Source: Rhizobium sp. CF080 (GTDB taxonomy: Bacteria > Pseudomonadota > Alphaproteobacteria > Rhizobiales > Rhizobiaceae). Taken from it: DNA of 64,000 nt. Below are positions 18,522 through 26,620 of the stretch, one piece after another. The translations under genes and the position numbers were made by a program. The stretch spans positions 310,001-374,000 of the forward strand of contig NZ_AKKC02000015.1 of the NCBI RefSeq assembly GCF_000282095.2, written 5' to 3'. How positions within the stretch are numbered: the stretch's first letter is position 1; every line of letters begins with the position of its first letter. The notes under the pieces were generated by a model, which was given only the letters and a program-made list of their open reading frames with translations, ran no database searches and had not been told where the DNA came from.

Positions 18522-19745
18522 ATGACAGACAGCACTTTCGAAGAGGACGATGCCGTTCGCGATACGTCCAGCCCCGATATACCCGCCAAGGCCCGGTGGG
18601 AGGCGGTCGTCGCGCTCACCCTCGGCGTCTTCGGCCTCGTGACGGCGGAGTTTCTGCCGGCAAGCCTTCTCACTCCCATTTCCGCCGATCTCGGCATCAG
18701 CTCCGGCGTGGCGGGCCAGACGGTGACCGTGACGGCCGTCGTCGCGGCCTTTGCCGGCCCCGGCGTCGTCATCGGCACCCGCAGCCTCAACCGCCGCTGG
18801 ACGCTCTTCGGGCTGACCGCGCTTCTCATCCTCTCCTGCGCGCTCGCCGCCTTCGCCAACGGCCTGACCCTGCTCCTGGTGTCGCGCGTCCTGCTCGGAA
18901 TCGGGCTTGGCGGCTTCTGGGCCATGGCCGGCGCGCTTGCGATGCGCCTCGTGCCCATCAACCACCTGCCCCGCGCCATGGCGATGATCTTCACCGGCGT
19001 TTCGGTGGCGACCGTCATGGCCGCGCCGCTCGGCGCCTATATCGGTTCCACGCTCGGCTGGCGGGCCGCCTTCGTGCTGGCCGGCGCGGTCGGCGTGCTG
19101 GCGCTGCTCGCGCAAGCCGTCACCGTGCCCTCGCTGCCGCCGGCCGGACATGCCGGGCTCGGCACGCTGGCTGCCGTCCTGAAGCGCCCGAAGATCCGTA
19201 TCGGCCTCATCGCGACGCTGCTTATCGTCGCCGGCCACTTTGCAGGCTTCACCTATATCCGGCCCTACCTGGAAGACGTTCCCCGGCTTAACGTCGAGAT
19301 GGTCTCGCTCGTCCTGCTCGCCTACGGCGTCGGCGGCTTCTTCGGCAATATCGTCGGCGGCATCATCACCGAACGCAGTTCGGCACTCGGCGTCGTCTTC
19401 GCCTCCAGCCTGATCGCGGTCGCCGCCGTGATCCTCGTCTCGCTTGGAGCGTCGACGACGGCCGCAGCGGTCGCCATCACGCTCTGGGGTTTCGCCTTCG
19501 GCGCACTACCGGTCAGCATCCAGAGCTACATCACCCGTGCCGCCCAGGATGAGGCGGAAAGCGCCGGCGCCCTGCTGCTGACGACTTTCCAGATCGCCAT
19601 TTCCAGCGGTGCCGTTCTCGGCGGCCTGCTGATCGACGCTCAAGGGCCGCTCGGCGTCATGACCTTCCTCGGAATCGCATCCGTTCTCGGAGCATCCGTC
19701 ATGGTCATGCGCGGCGGACGCCAGGTGCAGCTCAGCCAGGGCTGA
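18522..19745 (+). CDS. MFS transporter, DHA1 (AraJ/YdhP-type) efflux pump
   Basis: 407 residues with 12 predicted membrane segments. The opening WEAVVALTLGVFGLVTAEFLPASLLTPISADLG and the motif-C-like GIGLGGFWAMAGALAMRLVP are characteristic of the DHA1 proton-drug antiporters close to AraJ, NepI and YdhP. ATG 18522 follows AGGAAA by 6 bases; an earlier ATG at 18483 would add 13 unrelated residues. The export substrate is unknown, but the divergent AraC regulator suggests a small inducer. Confidence 0.88.
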   Translation: MTDSTFEEDDAVRDTSSPDIPAKARWEAVVALTLGVFGLVTAEFLPASLLTPISADLGISSGVAGQTVTVTAVVAAFAGPGVVIGTRSLNRRWTLFGLTALLILSCALAAFANGLTLLLVSRVLLGIGLGGFWAMAGALAMRLVPINHLPRAMAMIFTGVSVATVMAAPLGAYIGSTLGWRAAFVLAGAVGVLALLAQAVTVPSLPPAGHAGLGTLAAVLKRPKIRIGLIATLLIVAGHFAGFTYIRPYLEDVPRLNVEMVSLVLLAYGVGGFFGNIVGGIITERSSALGVVFASSLIAVAAVILVSLGASTTAAAVAITLWGFAFGALPVSIQSYITRAAQDEAESAGALLLTTFQIAISSGAVLGGLLIDAQGPLGVMTFLGIASVLGASVMVMRGGRQVQLSQG

Positions 19746-19775
19746 GCCTGCCCTCGAAACCGTTCTCGGCTGCGG

Positions 19776-20537
19776 TCAGTTGCGCAGCCGATAACCCGTC
19801 TTGAAGATCCAGCCGAGGATCGACAGGCAGATCACCAGGAACAGGGCGATCATGCCGAGGCTGACCATCGGGTTCACGTCGGCAATCTCGTAGAAGCTCC
19901 AGCGGAAACCGGAGACGAGATAGAGGACGGGGTTGAAATGGCTGACCGTCTGCCAGAAGGGCGGCAGCATGTTGATCGAATAGAAGCTGCCGCCGAGGAA
20001 GGTCAAAGGCGGCACGACCAGCATCGGGATGATGTTGAGCTGCTCGAAATTCTTCGCCCAGATGCCGATGATGAAACCGAACATGCTGAAAGTGACCGCC
20101 GTCAGCACCAGGAAAAGCACCATCATGAACGGATGGGCTATGCGGATGTCGACGAAGAAGGAGGCGGTCGCGAGGATGATCACGCCGATGATCAGCCCCT
20201 TGGTCGCCGCCGCACCGACATAACCGATGATGATCTCGGTCATGGCGACGGGCGCCGACAGGATCTCGTAGATCGTGCCGGTGAATTTCGGGAAGTATAT
20301 GCCGATCGAGCCGTTGCTGATGCATTGCGTCAGAAGCGTCAGCATGATCAGGCCGGGGGTGATGAACGACCCGTAGGAAACGCCTTCGACCGTCTGGATG
20401 CGCGAGCCGATCGCGGTGCCGAAGACGATGAAATAGAGCGAGGTGGTGATGACCGGCGAGATGACGCTTTGCAGGAGCGTGCGGCGCAGCCGGGCCATCT
20501 CGAAGAAATAGATCGACTTGATCGCTTCGAAATTCAT
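19776..20537 (-). CDS. ABC-2 type transporter permease
   Basis: 253 residues with six membrane segments. MARLRRTLLQSVISPVITTSLYFIVFG at the N-terminus and FLGGSFYSINMLPPFWQTVSHFNPVLYLVSGFR near the C-terminus are typical of ABC-2 exporters (YadH/DrrB/NodJ-like). Its ATG overlaps the stop of the ATPase gene (ATGA, 20534-20537). The two form a complete exporter; the substrate is unknown. Confidence 0.9.
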   Translation of the reverse strand: MNFEAIKSIYFFEMARLRRTLLQSVISPVITTSLYFIVFGTAIGSRIQTVEGVSYGSFITPGLIMLTLLTQCISNGSIGIYFPKFTGTIYEILSAPVAMTEIIIGYVGAAATKGLIIGVIILATASFFVDIRIAHPFMMVLFLVLTAVTFSMFGFIIGIWAKNFEQLNIIPMLVVPPLTFLGGSFYSINMLPPFWQTVSHFNPVLYLVSGFRWSFYEIADVNPMVSLGMIALFLVICLSILGWIFKTGYRLRN

Positions 20538-21472
20538 GCGTCTTCTCCCGCTTTTTCCGCAACGAGCGCCACGAAAATATCCTCGAGCGAGCTCTGTCGC
20601 GTGGAAAGATCGCGGAAATGAATGTTTTCTGCTGCGAGCGTCGACAGCAGCGATGCGATCGTGCCCTGCCCTTCCTCGCCCTGGTATTCGTGGACCAGCG
20701 CCGTCCCGTCGTCGGAAAGCGTCAGGTTGTAGAGCGCGAGGCTCCCCGGCAGCACTTTCAGCGGCTCGGACAATTCCAGCCTGAGCTGCTTGCGCCCGAG
20801 CTTCTTCATCAGCGCCGCCTTTTTTTCGATCAGCAGTAGCTTGCCGCCGTTGATCACCCCCACCCGATCGGCGATCTCTTCCGCCTCCTCGATATAATGG
20901 GTGGTGAGGATGATGGTGACGCCGCTTGCGCGCAGCTTCTCGACCACCTGCCACATCTCGCGGCGCAGATTGACGTCGACGCCGGCGGTCGGCTCGTCGA
21001 GGAAGAGGATCTTCGGCTCATGGGCGAGCGCCTTGGCGATCATCACCCGCCGCTTCATGCCGCCCGAAAGCTCACGCAGCATGTTGTCCTTCTTGTCCCA
21101 GAGCGAGAGCTCCTTCAGGACACTCTCGACCAGCGCCGGATTGGGTTTCTTGCCGTAAACGCCGCGGGAAAAGGTCACGGTGTTCCAGACCGTCTCGAAC
21201 ATGTCGGTCGTCAGTTCCTGCGGCACAAGGCCGATCAGCGACCGCGTCTGCCGAAAGTCCTTGACCACGTCCTTGCCGCTCACGAGCACCTTGCCGGTCG
21301 AGGGGTTGACGAGACCGCAGATGATCGAGATCAGCGTCGTCTTGCCGGCGCCGTTCGGGCCGAGCAGCGCGAGGATCTCGCCCTCCTCGATCTCCAGGTC
21401 GACGCCCTTCAGCGCCTGGAACCCGTTCTCGTAGGTCTTGGTAAGCTTATTTATGGAAACGACTGACGCCAT
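20534..21472 (-). CDS. ABC transporter ATP-binding protein (ABC-2 exporter, YadG-like)
   Basis: 312 residues. Walker A LLGPNGAGKTTL, Q-loop, signature LSGGMKRRVMIAKALAHEP, Walker B ILFLDEPTAGVD and the switch histidine in TTHYIEEAEEIADRVG are all present. The C-terminal 90 residues form the extension seen in exporter ATPases. ATG 21472 is used; the apparent earlier start is an in-frame TTG at 21490 without RBS. It pairs with the permease downstream through a 4-base overlap. Confidence 0.92.
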   Translation of the reverse strand: MASVVSINKLTKTYENGFQALKGVDLEIEEGEILALLGPNGAGKTTLISIICGLVNPSTGKVLVSGKDVVKDFRQTRSLIGLVPQELTTDMFETVWNTVTFSRGVYGKKPNPALVESVLKELSLWDKKDNMLRELSGGMKRRVMIAKALAHEPKILFLDEPTAGVDVNLRREMWQVVEKLRASGVTIILTTHYIEEAEEIADRVGVINGGKLLLIEKKAALMKKLGRKQLRLELSEPLKVLPGSLALYNLTLSDDGTALVHEYQGEEGQGTIASLLSTLAAENIHFRDLSTRQSSLEDIFVALVAEKAGEDA

Positions 21473-21573
21473 GGGGAACGGTTTTCTCAAGAAATCGATT
21501 TTCGGGATGCGCCGCGAATATAGGCACGCAAACCTTCAAAACTATCCCTTGCGGAAGAATATTGCTGACGGTT

Positions 21574-22395
21574 TCAGAGGATAATCGACAGGAAGAACTG
21601 TGCCGAGATGACGATCAGGAAGATGCCGAAGCCGATTTCGAGCTGCCGTTTCGACATGACATGCGCCAGCTGGGCACCGACCGGAGCCAGATAGAGCGTG
21701 ATCGGGATCAGCAGCGCCACCGCCAGCCAGTTGATATAGCCGGTCGAGAAAGGCGGCAGGCCGGGCCTGCCCCAGCCGCCCCAGACATAACCGATCAGCC
21801 CCGGGAGCGAGATCAGCACGCCGACGCCCGAGGACGTCGCCACGCCCTGATGGATCGAGCGGCCGTAGAGCGTCATGAACGTGTTGTTGAGGATGCCGCC
21901 GCCGATGCCCATCAGGCCGGACAGGAGGCCGATGCCGGTGCCGACCAGGAATTTGACGGGATTGCCGGGCAGGTCGTCCCCAAGCTTCCAGCTCGCGCGG
22001 TTGAAGATCATCCGGAAGGCCAGCACCAGGGCGATCACCGCGAAGATCAGCTGCAGTTCGACGCTGGTCGCCTTGGCGGCGATCAGGGTGGCGATCAGCG
22101 TGCCGAGCGGCACCGCGACAATCCAGCCTTTCAGCAATTTGGTATCGACCGCGCCACGCTGCCGGTGCGCCATGAAGGAGCGAATCGAGGTGGGCACGAT
22201 GATCGCCAGCGACGTGCCGAGTGCCAATTGCATGCGTATGTCTTCGGGCACACCGAGGAGCCCGAAAACGTGGAAGAAGATCGGCACTAGGATGGCACCT
22301 CCGCCGATGCCGAACATGCCGGCGAGAATTCCCGCGGCCGCACCGCCGGCCAGAAGCGCCAGGATGAAAGGGAAAAGCGCTGCGATGGACAACAT
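21574..22395 (-). CDS. TauE/SafE (TSUP) family membrane permease
   Basis: 273 residues with about eight membrane helices. The repeated glycine motifs GILAGMFGIGGGAILVPIFF (about residue 22) and GLLSGLMGIGGGILNNTFM (about residue 150) define the two halves of the TSUP fold. Members export or import sulfite, sulfonates or organic anions; the substrate cannot be deduced. It stands alone, with 100 bases separating it from the ABC ATPase and about 350 from the toxin gene. Confidence 0.88.
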   Translation of the reverse strand: MLSIAALFPFILALLAGGAAAGILAGMFGIGGGAILVPIFFHVFGLLGVPEDIRMQLALGTSLAIIVPTSIRSFMAHRQRGAVDTKLLKGWIVAVPLGTLIATLIAAKATSVELQLIFAVIALVLAFRMIFNRASWKLGDDLPGNPVKFLVGTGIGLLSGLMGIGGGILNNTFMTLYGRSIHQGVATSSGVGVLISLPGLIGYVWGGWGRPGLPPFSTGYINWLAVALLIPITLYLAPVGAQLAHVMSKRQLEIGFGIFLIVISAQFFLSIIL

Positions 22396-22604
22396 TCCGG
22401 TCTCCAGTCCGACATCGGATCCGAAGACGGATATTCATCCACTGCCGTTGTCATTTTTCCGTGACGTTCTTACAGCATTGTCCCCACCAGGCAAGCAACG
22501 GTCCCGCCCTTTACGCCGCACGTAGCCCTTGCGCGACCGTCATGACCAAAGCGTTTGAATGCCTGTTATTTGCGCTTGCCGCGTGCATCATGTTTTAAAG
22601 TATG

Positions 22605-22688
22605 AGTTCTTGAGTAACCGGAAGCACGGCTCCTCCCCGCGAGCCCCACCTCCGCCCTTGCCGGCTCCCTGAGCCGGCTTTCTTTTTT
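22605..22688 (+). ncRNA. Candidate trans-acting small RNA with an anti-Shine-Dalgarno loop
   Basis: No gene lies on the + strand here, yet a perfect terminator (8-bp stem GCCGGCTC/GAGCCGGC, then TTTCTTTTTT) ends at 22688. Just upstream is a second hairpin, GGCTC (22628-22632) with GAGCC (22641-22645), displaying CTCCCCGC and overlapping TCCTCCCC, an anti-SD-like motif of the kind found in alphaproteobacterial 'cuckoo'/alpha-r14 sRNAs. A possible promoter is CTTGCC (22574-22579) with an AAGTAT element (22597-22602). The 5' end is approximate. Family membership is inference; an isolated terminator plus an exposed CU-rich loop is what is seen. Confidence 0.45.
22660..22688 (+). terminator. Terminator of the candidate small RNA
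   Basis: GCCGGCTC (22660-22667), loop CCT, GAGCCGGC (22671-22678), then TTTCTTTTTT. The stem is perfect, and the T run on the + strand only shows that transcription comes from the gene-free left side. Confidence 0.85.
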
Positions 22689-22743
22689 GTGGGGCTTCAA
22701 GCCGGTCCGGTCACCCGCGCAAGGCTTCAATCGGGAATGCGAC

Positions 22744-23292
22744 CTATGCTTCGTCCAGCATTTTCCGGATCGTCGCGACCGGAAGGAACGTCCGCATTTC
22801 ATGGGACGGCAAGGGTTGAAACCCATAGTCCCTGTATAGCTTCGCTCGGCGCTCAGTGCGCTCCCGGTCGCCACAGTCGAGAACATCCAGCATGACGATA
22901 GCGACACCGATGCTGTCGGCAACGCGTGCAATTCGCGTCAGGCAATCCACAAGCAGGTCGCCTCCATAGCCACGTCCCTGGAATCTCCGATCGCGGCCGA
23001 TCATGGAGACATAAACTGCCGGGATACGGCCGTGTGCCGGCCGAGTACGGGCGAACTTGGCGGGGAGATCACGATAATCGACAGAATGGCTGTTGATGGC
23101 ATAGAACCCGATGATCGTGCCGTCGCCCTGCGTCATGACATAGACACGCAGATTGTCCGCCTGGGACAGCTTGTTGGCCGTCGTCTGGATGAAGTTATCC
23201 ACCTGCGGTACCCCGCAAGAAAAAGCCGCCCGATCGTGCCTGGACGGATCGAGCGGCTCTATTGTCGGTTTCAAAACAAGATCGCCGGGCAT
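22744..23292 (-). CDS. GNAT acetyltransferase toxin, TacT-like
   Basis: 182 residues. The start IEPLDPSRHDRAAFSCGVPQVDNFI and the later FYAINSHSVDY, DRRFQGRGYGGDLLVDCL (acetyl-CoA loop) and LYRDYGFQPLPSHEMRTFLPV are typical of the GNAT toxins that acetylate the amino group of charged tRNAs and stop translation. The upstream partner encodes a DUF1778 antitoxin and the two genes touch in a TAATG overlap. The window sequence shows no frameshift and the acetyl-CoA motif is intact, so it is likely active. Confidence 0.82.
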   Translation of the reverse strand: MPGDLVLKPTIEPLDPSRHDRAAFSCGVPQVDNFIQTTANKLSQADNLRVYVMTQGDGTIIGFYAINSHSVDYRDLPAKFARTRPAHGRIPAVYVSMIGRDRRFQGRGYGGDLLVDCLTRIARVADSIGVAIVMLDVLDCGDRERTERRAKLYRDYGFQPLPSHEMRTFLPVATIRKMLDEA

Positions 23293-23600
23293 TATTTGGA
23301 AACGACCGTCTCACGGTGGCGCTTGAATGCGTCCTGCAGTTTCTGCGTCGGAGCCGGCGGATTGTCGAGCGCGTCAAAGAACGCCTTATGGTCGGCCGGC
23401 TGTACAAGCGTGACTTCGTGCGCCGCGATCGTCGCCATGGCGGACTGATAGGCCGCATTGATCACGAAGGCGGAATCATCGACCCCGGACAGAACTGCGG
23501 CGCGATGAATTGCCTTCTTTATGCGCTCCTTGGTGCGGAAATTCATTCGCGCATCATTTGGCTCGTCGACTTCGGTCGTGACATCCTCGAAAACAAACAT
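23292..23600 (-). CDS. DUF1778 (TacA-like) ribbon-helix-helix antitoxin
   Basis: 102 residues. DARMNFRTKERIKKAIHRAA then SGVDDSAFVINAAYQSA forms the RHH DNA-binding part of DUF1778; the C-terminal DHKAFFDALDNPPAPTQKLQDAF is the toxin-wrapping tail of TacA-type antitoxins (PxxPTxxLxxA/F). GGAGG lies 6 bases before ATG 23600. It should neutralise the GNAT toxin and, with it, repress the operon through the palindrome at 23633-23655. Confidence 0.85.
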   Translation of the reverse strand: MFVFEDVTTEVDEPNDARMNFRTKERIKKAIHRAAVLSGVDDSAFVINAAYQSAMATIAAHEVTLVQPADHKAFFDALDNPPAPTQKLQDAFKRHRETVVSK

Positions 23601-23632
23601 CGTCGCCTCCCATTCGGTGTCGAAGGACGATC

Positions 23633-23655
23633 TTGTACGTCAAATAGACGTACAA
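23633..23655. promoter_or_regulatory. Palindromic operator of the tacAT-like operon
   Basis: TTGTACGTC (23633-23641) and GACGTACAA (23647-23655) are perfect 9-base inverted repeats with a 5-base spacer. They end 33 bases upstream of the antitoxin start. Ribbon-helix-helix antitoxins bind such palindromes in their own promoters, so autoregulation is expected. Confidence 0.75.
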
Positions 23656-23965
23656 ATCAAGAAAAGCCGGTCGCCCTTAGATTTCCACCTGCAGGCTGGC
23701 GTCTCTGGCCAATCTCCGCTCTGCCGGTTCGTTGGGGCTGGCGTCCGCGAGGATTGGGTGAGACCCGGCGTCCGCCGGGGGCTTGATGCGCACACCGGGT
23801 CTCGTGCCGCAGTAGGGGTAGTCGGGGGACGGACTGCGGCGTCGCCACTCTTGCTTCGCCACCGCTTATGGTTCCAGTTTGGTTGCCGGATATGGTTTAT
23901 GGAGGATTAATGTCCACAGGCTCGCGGGGCTTGGCAGAAGCTCGCTGTATCCGAAAGGGCGAAGC
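23656..23965. repeat. Gene-free segment with inverted and direct short repeats
   Basis: No convincing gene. GAGACCCGG (23760-23768) is matched by CCGGGTCTC (23795-23803), a perfect 9-bp inverted repeat around a GC-rich loop, and GGCGTCCGC occurs twice nearby. This looks like a dispersed palindromic element of the kind scattered through rhizobial intergenic DNA. The right end holds the 3' side of the MmcQ gene. Confidence 0.4.
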
Positions 23966-24289
23966 TCAGGGTCGGCGTTTGCCGGGCAGCGCATGCCGCC
24001 ACGCCGTTTCCAGCGCGTCGCCAAGATCCGCCTCTTCGAGTTTGGAAAGAACCGCAGTCGTCCAGCCCTGCCGGCCCCAGGCATTCTGAACGGGCGAAAA
24101 GGCATCCGGCAGCATCTCGCATTTGATCTGCTGCTCGTCGGGCGTGAACTTGAAATTCGCGGTCAGGCCGTCGGCGGCAAGCGTCACATAGATACGCTTG
24201 ACCTTGAAGGCCGCCCGGTCGAAATGCGGCGCCTCGGACGTTCCTTCGAGCGAGAGAGCCAGGCCGCGGAGCATGTCTGCATCGGCCAT
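23966..24289 (-). CDS. MmcQ/YjbR-family protein
   Basis: 107 residues. LEGTSEAPHFDRAAFKVKRIYVTL, QIKCEMLPDAFSPVQNAWGRQGW and the closing LEEADLGDALETAWRHA match the MmcQ/YjbR fold, a small double-wing domain often annotated as DNA-binding, with no proven function. It begins 9 bases after the extensin-like gene stop on the same strand and is probably co-transcribed. Confidence 0.8.
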   Translation of the reverse strand: MADADMLRGLALSLEGTSEAPHFDRAAFKVKRIYVTLAADGLTANFKFTPDEQQIKCEMLPDAFSPVQNAWGRQGWTTAVLSKLEEADLGDALETAWRHALPGKRRP

Positions 24290-24298
24290 CGTCAGCCC

Positions 24299-25780
24299 TC
24301 AGTCGCAATAGCGCTTGCCGCCCCGGCGGGAGCGCAGGTCGAAGTGGAAATGGTTCCAGTGTTCCGCATTGCTGCCGGGGCCGAGCACGGTGTTGAAATA
24401 CTTGCAGCTGTCGCTGCGCACCGCTTTCAGGAGACCGCCTTCGCGCATCGAGAACAGGCCCTTCTTGCGCACGTCGATCTCGTGGCCGTCCTTCAGTACG
24501 ATCTGGCCGATGTCGATGGCATTGCCCTTGGCATGCTCGGACATCGGATTGTTGCGCTGGTTGCTGTTGTTCATCCGGCGGCAGGAATAACCGCCCATCG
24601 GCACGATCTTCTGGATACCGGTCAGATAGCGGTAACGGGCAGAAGGGGCGAGCTCGTTCTTCACCCATTTCGCAAAGGCGAGCGTCGTCTGGCAATTCAG
24701 CGTGACGGCCGGCTTGACGTCGATATTGCCCGACAGGCCGGAGAGTTTTACCGGATAGGGCACCCTGCAGCTCGGACCTGCATCGATAGAAGGCCGATCA
24801 TCGAATTCCACGCCGAGACGGCGCAGTTCGGCGCGGCAGCTCACTTCCGACTGCGGCATGACCTCGCGCTGCCAGGGCATGTCGCGCTGGCTCATCGGGC
24901 CGTTGTCGATCATCGGATTGTTGGGTCGCAGCATCGCCACCTGCTGCGTGCCGGCGGCCGATCTGCTGCCTGGCGGCGCGATGCTACGCTCATTACCCCA
25001 CCCCATGTCGCGATTGGCCATGTTACCGTTCGACAGATCGCCCTGGAGGCCGGCGCCCTGACGCTTCGGCGGCACCAGCACGCGGTCGTCGTTCATAGAC
25101 TGGGGCATCGACTGCGAGATCGGCTGGCGGCGCGGCTGCAGCGCGCGCGGATTGTCGGTGCCGATGCCGTCGACGACGGGCTGGTCGCCGACGCCTTCGG
25201 CGATATCGGAATCCTCTTCCTCGGCGAGCCCCGTCACGTCGCTCTCGTCGGGACCGAAACCGAGCTCGGCATCGATGTTGACGCCGTCTTCCGGAATGGT
25301 CATCGGCCCGGCATTGCGTGTCGTATTGCGCCTCCCGGCGGAGGCCTGCTGCTGCATCGCCTCGTCGCTGTCGATCATCGGCAGGCGGCCCTGGCGCGCG
25401 GCGGGTGCCTGCTGCGACATCGGCGCATTCAAGGGCACAGTCTGCACCTGAGCCGGCGCCCGCAGATAGTGGCCGCCGTCATTGGCGCCAGAATTGGGAT
25501 AGGCTGAATTCTGGTAGTTGGTATTCGGATAGCCGTTGCCCGCAAGGTTCGGCGTGTTTACGTAGTCGACGGCGCTCGCCTGGGAAACCGGCGCGGGGCT
25601 CATCTGATAGGCCTGCTGCGAGACGGGCTCGCGCGGAATGTCTCGCATCGGCTGAATCGCCCCGACCCGGCGATCGTCGATCGGTGCGGGCGGAACGAGA
25701 TCCCCGGCGGAACAGGCAGCCAGCATTGTCGGGATCATCAGCGAGCCGATCACCCGCCGAGAAAAGGAAGCATACGCCAT
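24299..25780 (-). CDS. Extensin-like C-terminal domain lipoprotein
   Basis: 493 residues. An N-terminal lipoprotein signal ends in the lipobox LAAC (about residue 23). A long Gln/Asn/Pro-rich, disordered region follows, then an Extensin-like_C domain over the last 190 residues (VSCRAELRRLGVEFDD, LNCQTTLAFAKWV, SEHAKGNAIDIGQIVL, EHWNHFHFDLRSR). The SEHxxGxAxDI and final HWNHFHFD motifs supply His/Asp residues like those of zinc peptidoglycan hydrolases of the VanY/LAS type, so a cell-wall role is likely. ATG 25780 is chosen over 25816 because it begins the signal sequence. Confidence 0.82.
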   Translation of the reverse strand: MAYASFSRRVIGSLMIPTMLAACSAGDLVPPAPIDDRRVGAIQPMRDIPREPVSQQAYQMSPAPVSQASAVDYVNTPNLAGNGYPNTNYQNSAYPNSGANDGGHYLRAPAQVQTVPLNAPMSQQAPAARQGRLPMIDSDEAMQQQASAGRRNTTRNAGPMTIPEDGVNIDAELGFGPDESDVTGLAEEEDSDIAEGVGDQPVVDGIGTDNPRALQPRRQPISQSMPQSMNDDRVLVPPKRQGAGLQGDLSNGNMANRDMGWGNERSIAPPGSRSAAGTQQVAMLRPNNPMIDNGPMSQRDMPWQREVMPQSEVSCRAELRRLGVEFDDRPSIDAGPSCRVPYPVKLSGLSGNIDVKPAVTLNCQTTLAFAKWVKNELAPSARYRYLTGIQKIVPMGGYSCRRMNNSNQRNNPMSEHAKGNAIDIGQIVLKDGHEIDVRKKGLFSMREGGLLKAVRSDSCKYFNTVLGPGSNAEHWNHFHFDLRSRRGGKRYCD

Positions 25781-25900
25781 ACCAGTTGCCACTCTTCCGG
25801 TGCCGAAATGACACACACTGAGAGTTTAGGCAAAGCCGGTAAATGAACCTTTGAGAAATCAAGGCTCTTTCGTGACCTTTTGCTGCAATCCCAGGTCGCT

Positions 25901-26479
25901 TCAGGACGCCTGCCGCCCCATGGCCTCCATCTTGGCGAGCCATTTCGCGCCACCGAAATCCTTGGCCGTGACACTGCCCACCAGAACCGCGCGCACCGGC
26001 CGGATGCCGACGAAATGCAGGATGCCCACTTTCAGAGCCTTCAGGCTGTGGCTGCCGTAGACGATCCGGTAATACCAGGCGGGCATGCCCATGGTGATCA
26101 CCACCCGCGCCGACTTGCCGCTCAGAAGCCCGCTGTCGAAGGGTCCGCGCGACGTGTCGTAGGCAAAACCCGGCCGCGCCACCTGTTCCAGGAATGCCTT
26201 GACGAGCGCCGGCATCGAACCGAGCCAGAGCGGATAGACGAAGACAAGGTGATCCGCCCGGCCGATCTTCACCTGCGCGTCAACGATCGGCGGGCTCACC
26301 GCCCCATGCTCCTGCTCCCGCTGCGAGGTCAGGAATGCCACGCCGATGCGCGCAAGCTCGATGCGCTCGACCGAATGCCCGCCGGCTTCGGCTCCTTTGG
26401 CATAGGCGTCCGCCAGCGCGTGACAGAGATGCGGCTCGGCGGCGTCCGGATGTCCCTGGATGATCACGATCCTCGTCAT
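25901..26479 (-). CDS. NAD(P)H-dependent flavodoxin-fold oxidoreductase (KefF/MdaB-like)
   Basis: 192 residues. MTRIVIIQGHPD at the N-terminus is the FMN/FAD phosphate loop of flavodoxin-like quinone reductases; DHLVFVYPLWLGSMPALVKAFLEQV and ITMGMPAWYYR are the conserved flavin and active-site segments. ATG 26479 has GGAGAAA 7 bases upstream; the longer ORF start at 26596 adds non-family residues. It is probably a quinone or azo reductase. Confidence 0.85.
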   Translation of the reverse strand: MTRIVIIQGHPDAAEPHLCHALADAYAKGAEAGGHSVERIELARIGVAFLTSQREQEHGAVSPPIVDAQVKIGRADHLVFVYPLWLGSMPALVKAFLEQVARPGFAYDTSRGPFDSGLLSGKSARVVITMGMPAWYYRIVYGSHSLKALKVGILHFVGIRPVRAVLVGSVTAKDFGGAKWLAKMEAMGRQAS

Positions 26480-26560
26480 CGGCTTTCTCCGTTGAAGATG
26501 ACGGAGCGTTAGGGGCAACGGAGTCTCGGGTGTTTGACCCTCATCAATTCGACCGACGTC

Positions 26561-26593
26561 AAAAGGCCGCCGGGCTTGTCGCTCCGGCGGCCT
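26561..26593 (-). terminator. Terminator of the chemoreceptor gene
   Basis: On the minus strand AGGCCGCCGG (from 26593) pairs with CCGGCGGCCT (to 26564) around a 10-base loop and is followed by TTTTGAC. It lies 27 bases beyond the chemoreceptor stop. Confidence 0.8.
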
Positions 26594-26620
26594 CAATTGT
26601 CAGCGGTGGATCCGTGCCGA

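Noticed and set aside
25861..26512. + strand ORF opposite the flavodoxin-fold oxidoreductase
   Set aside because: Shadow frame; the minus strand has a clear flavin-binding motif and RBS.
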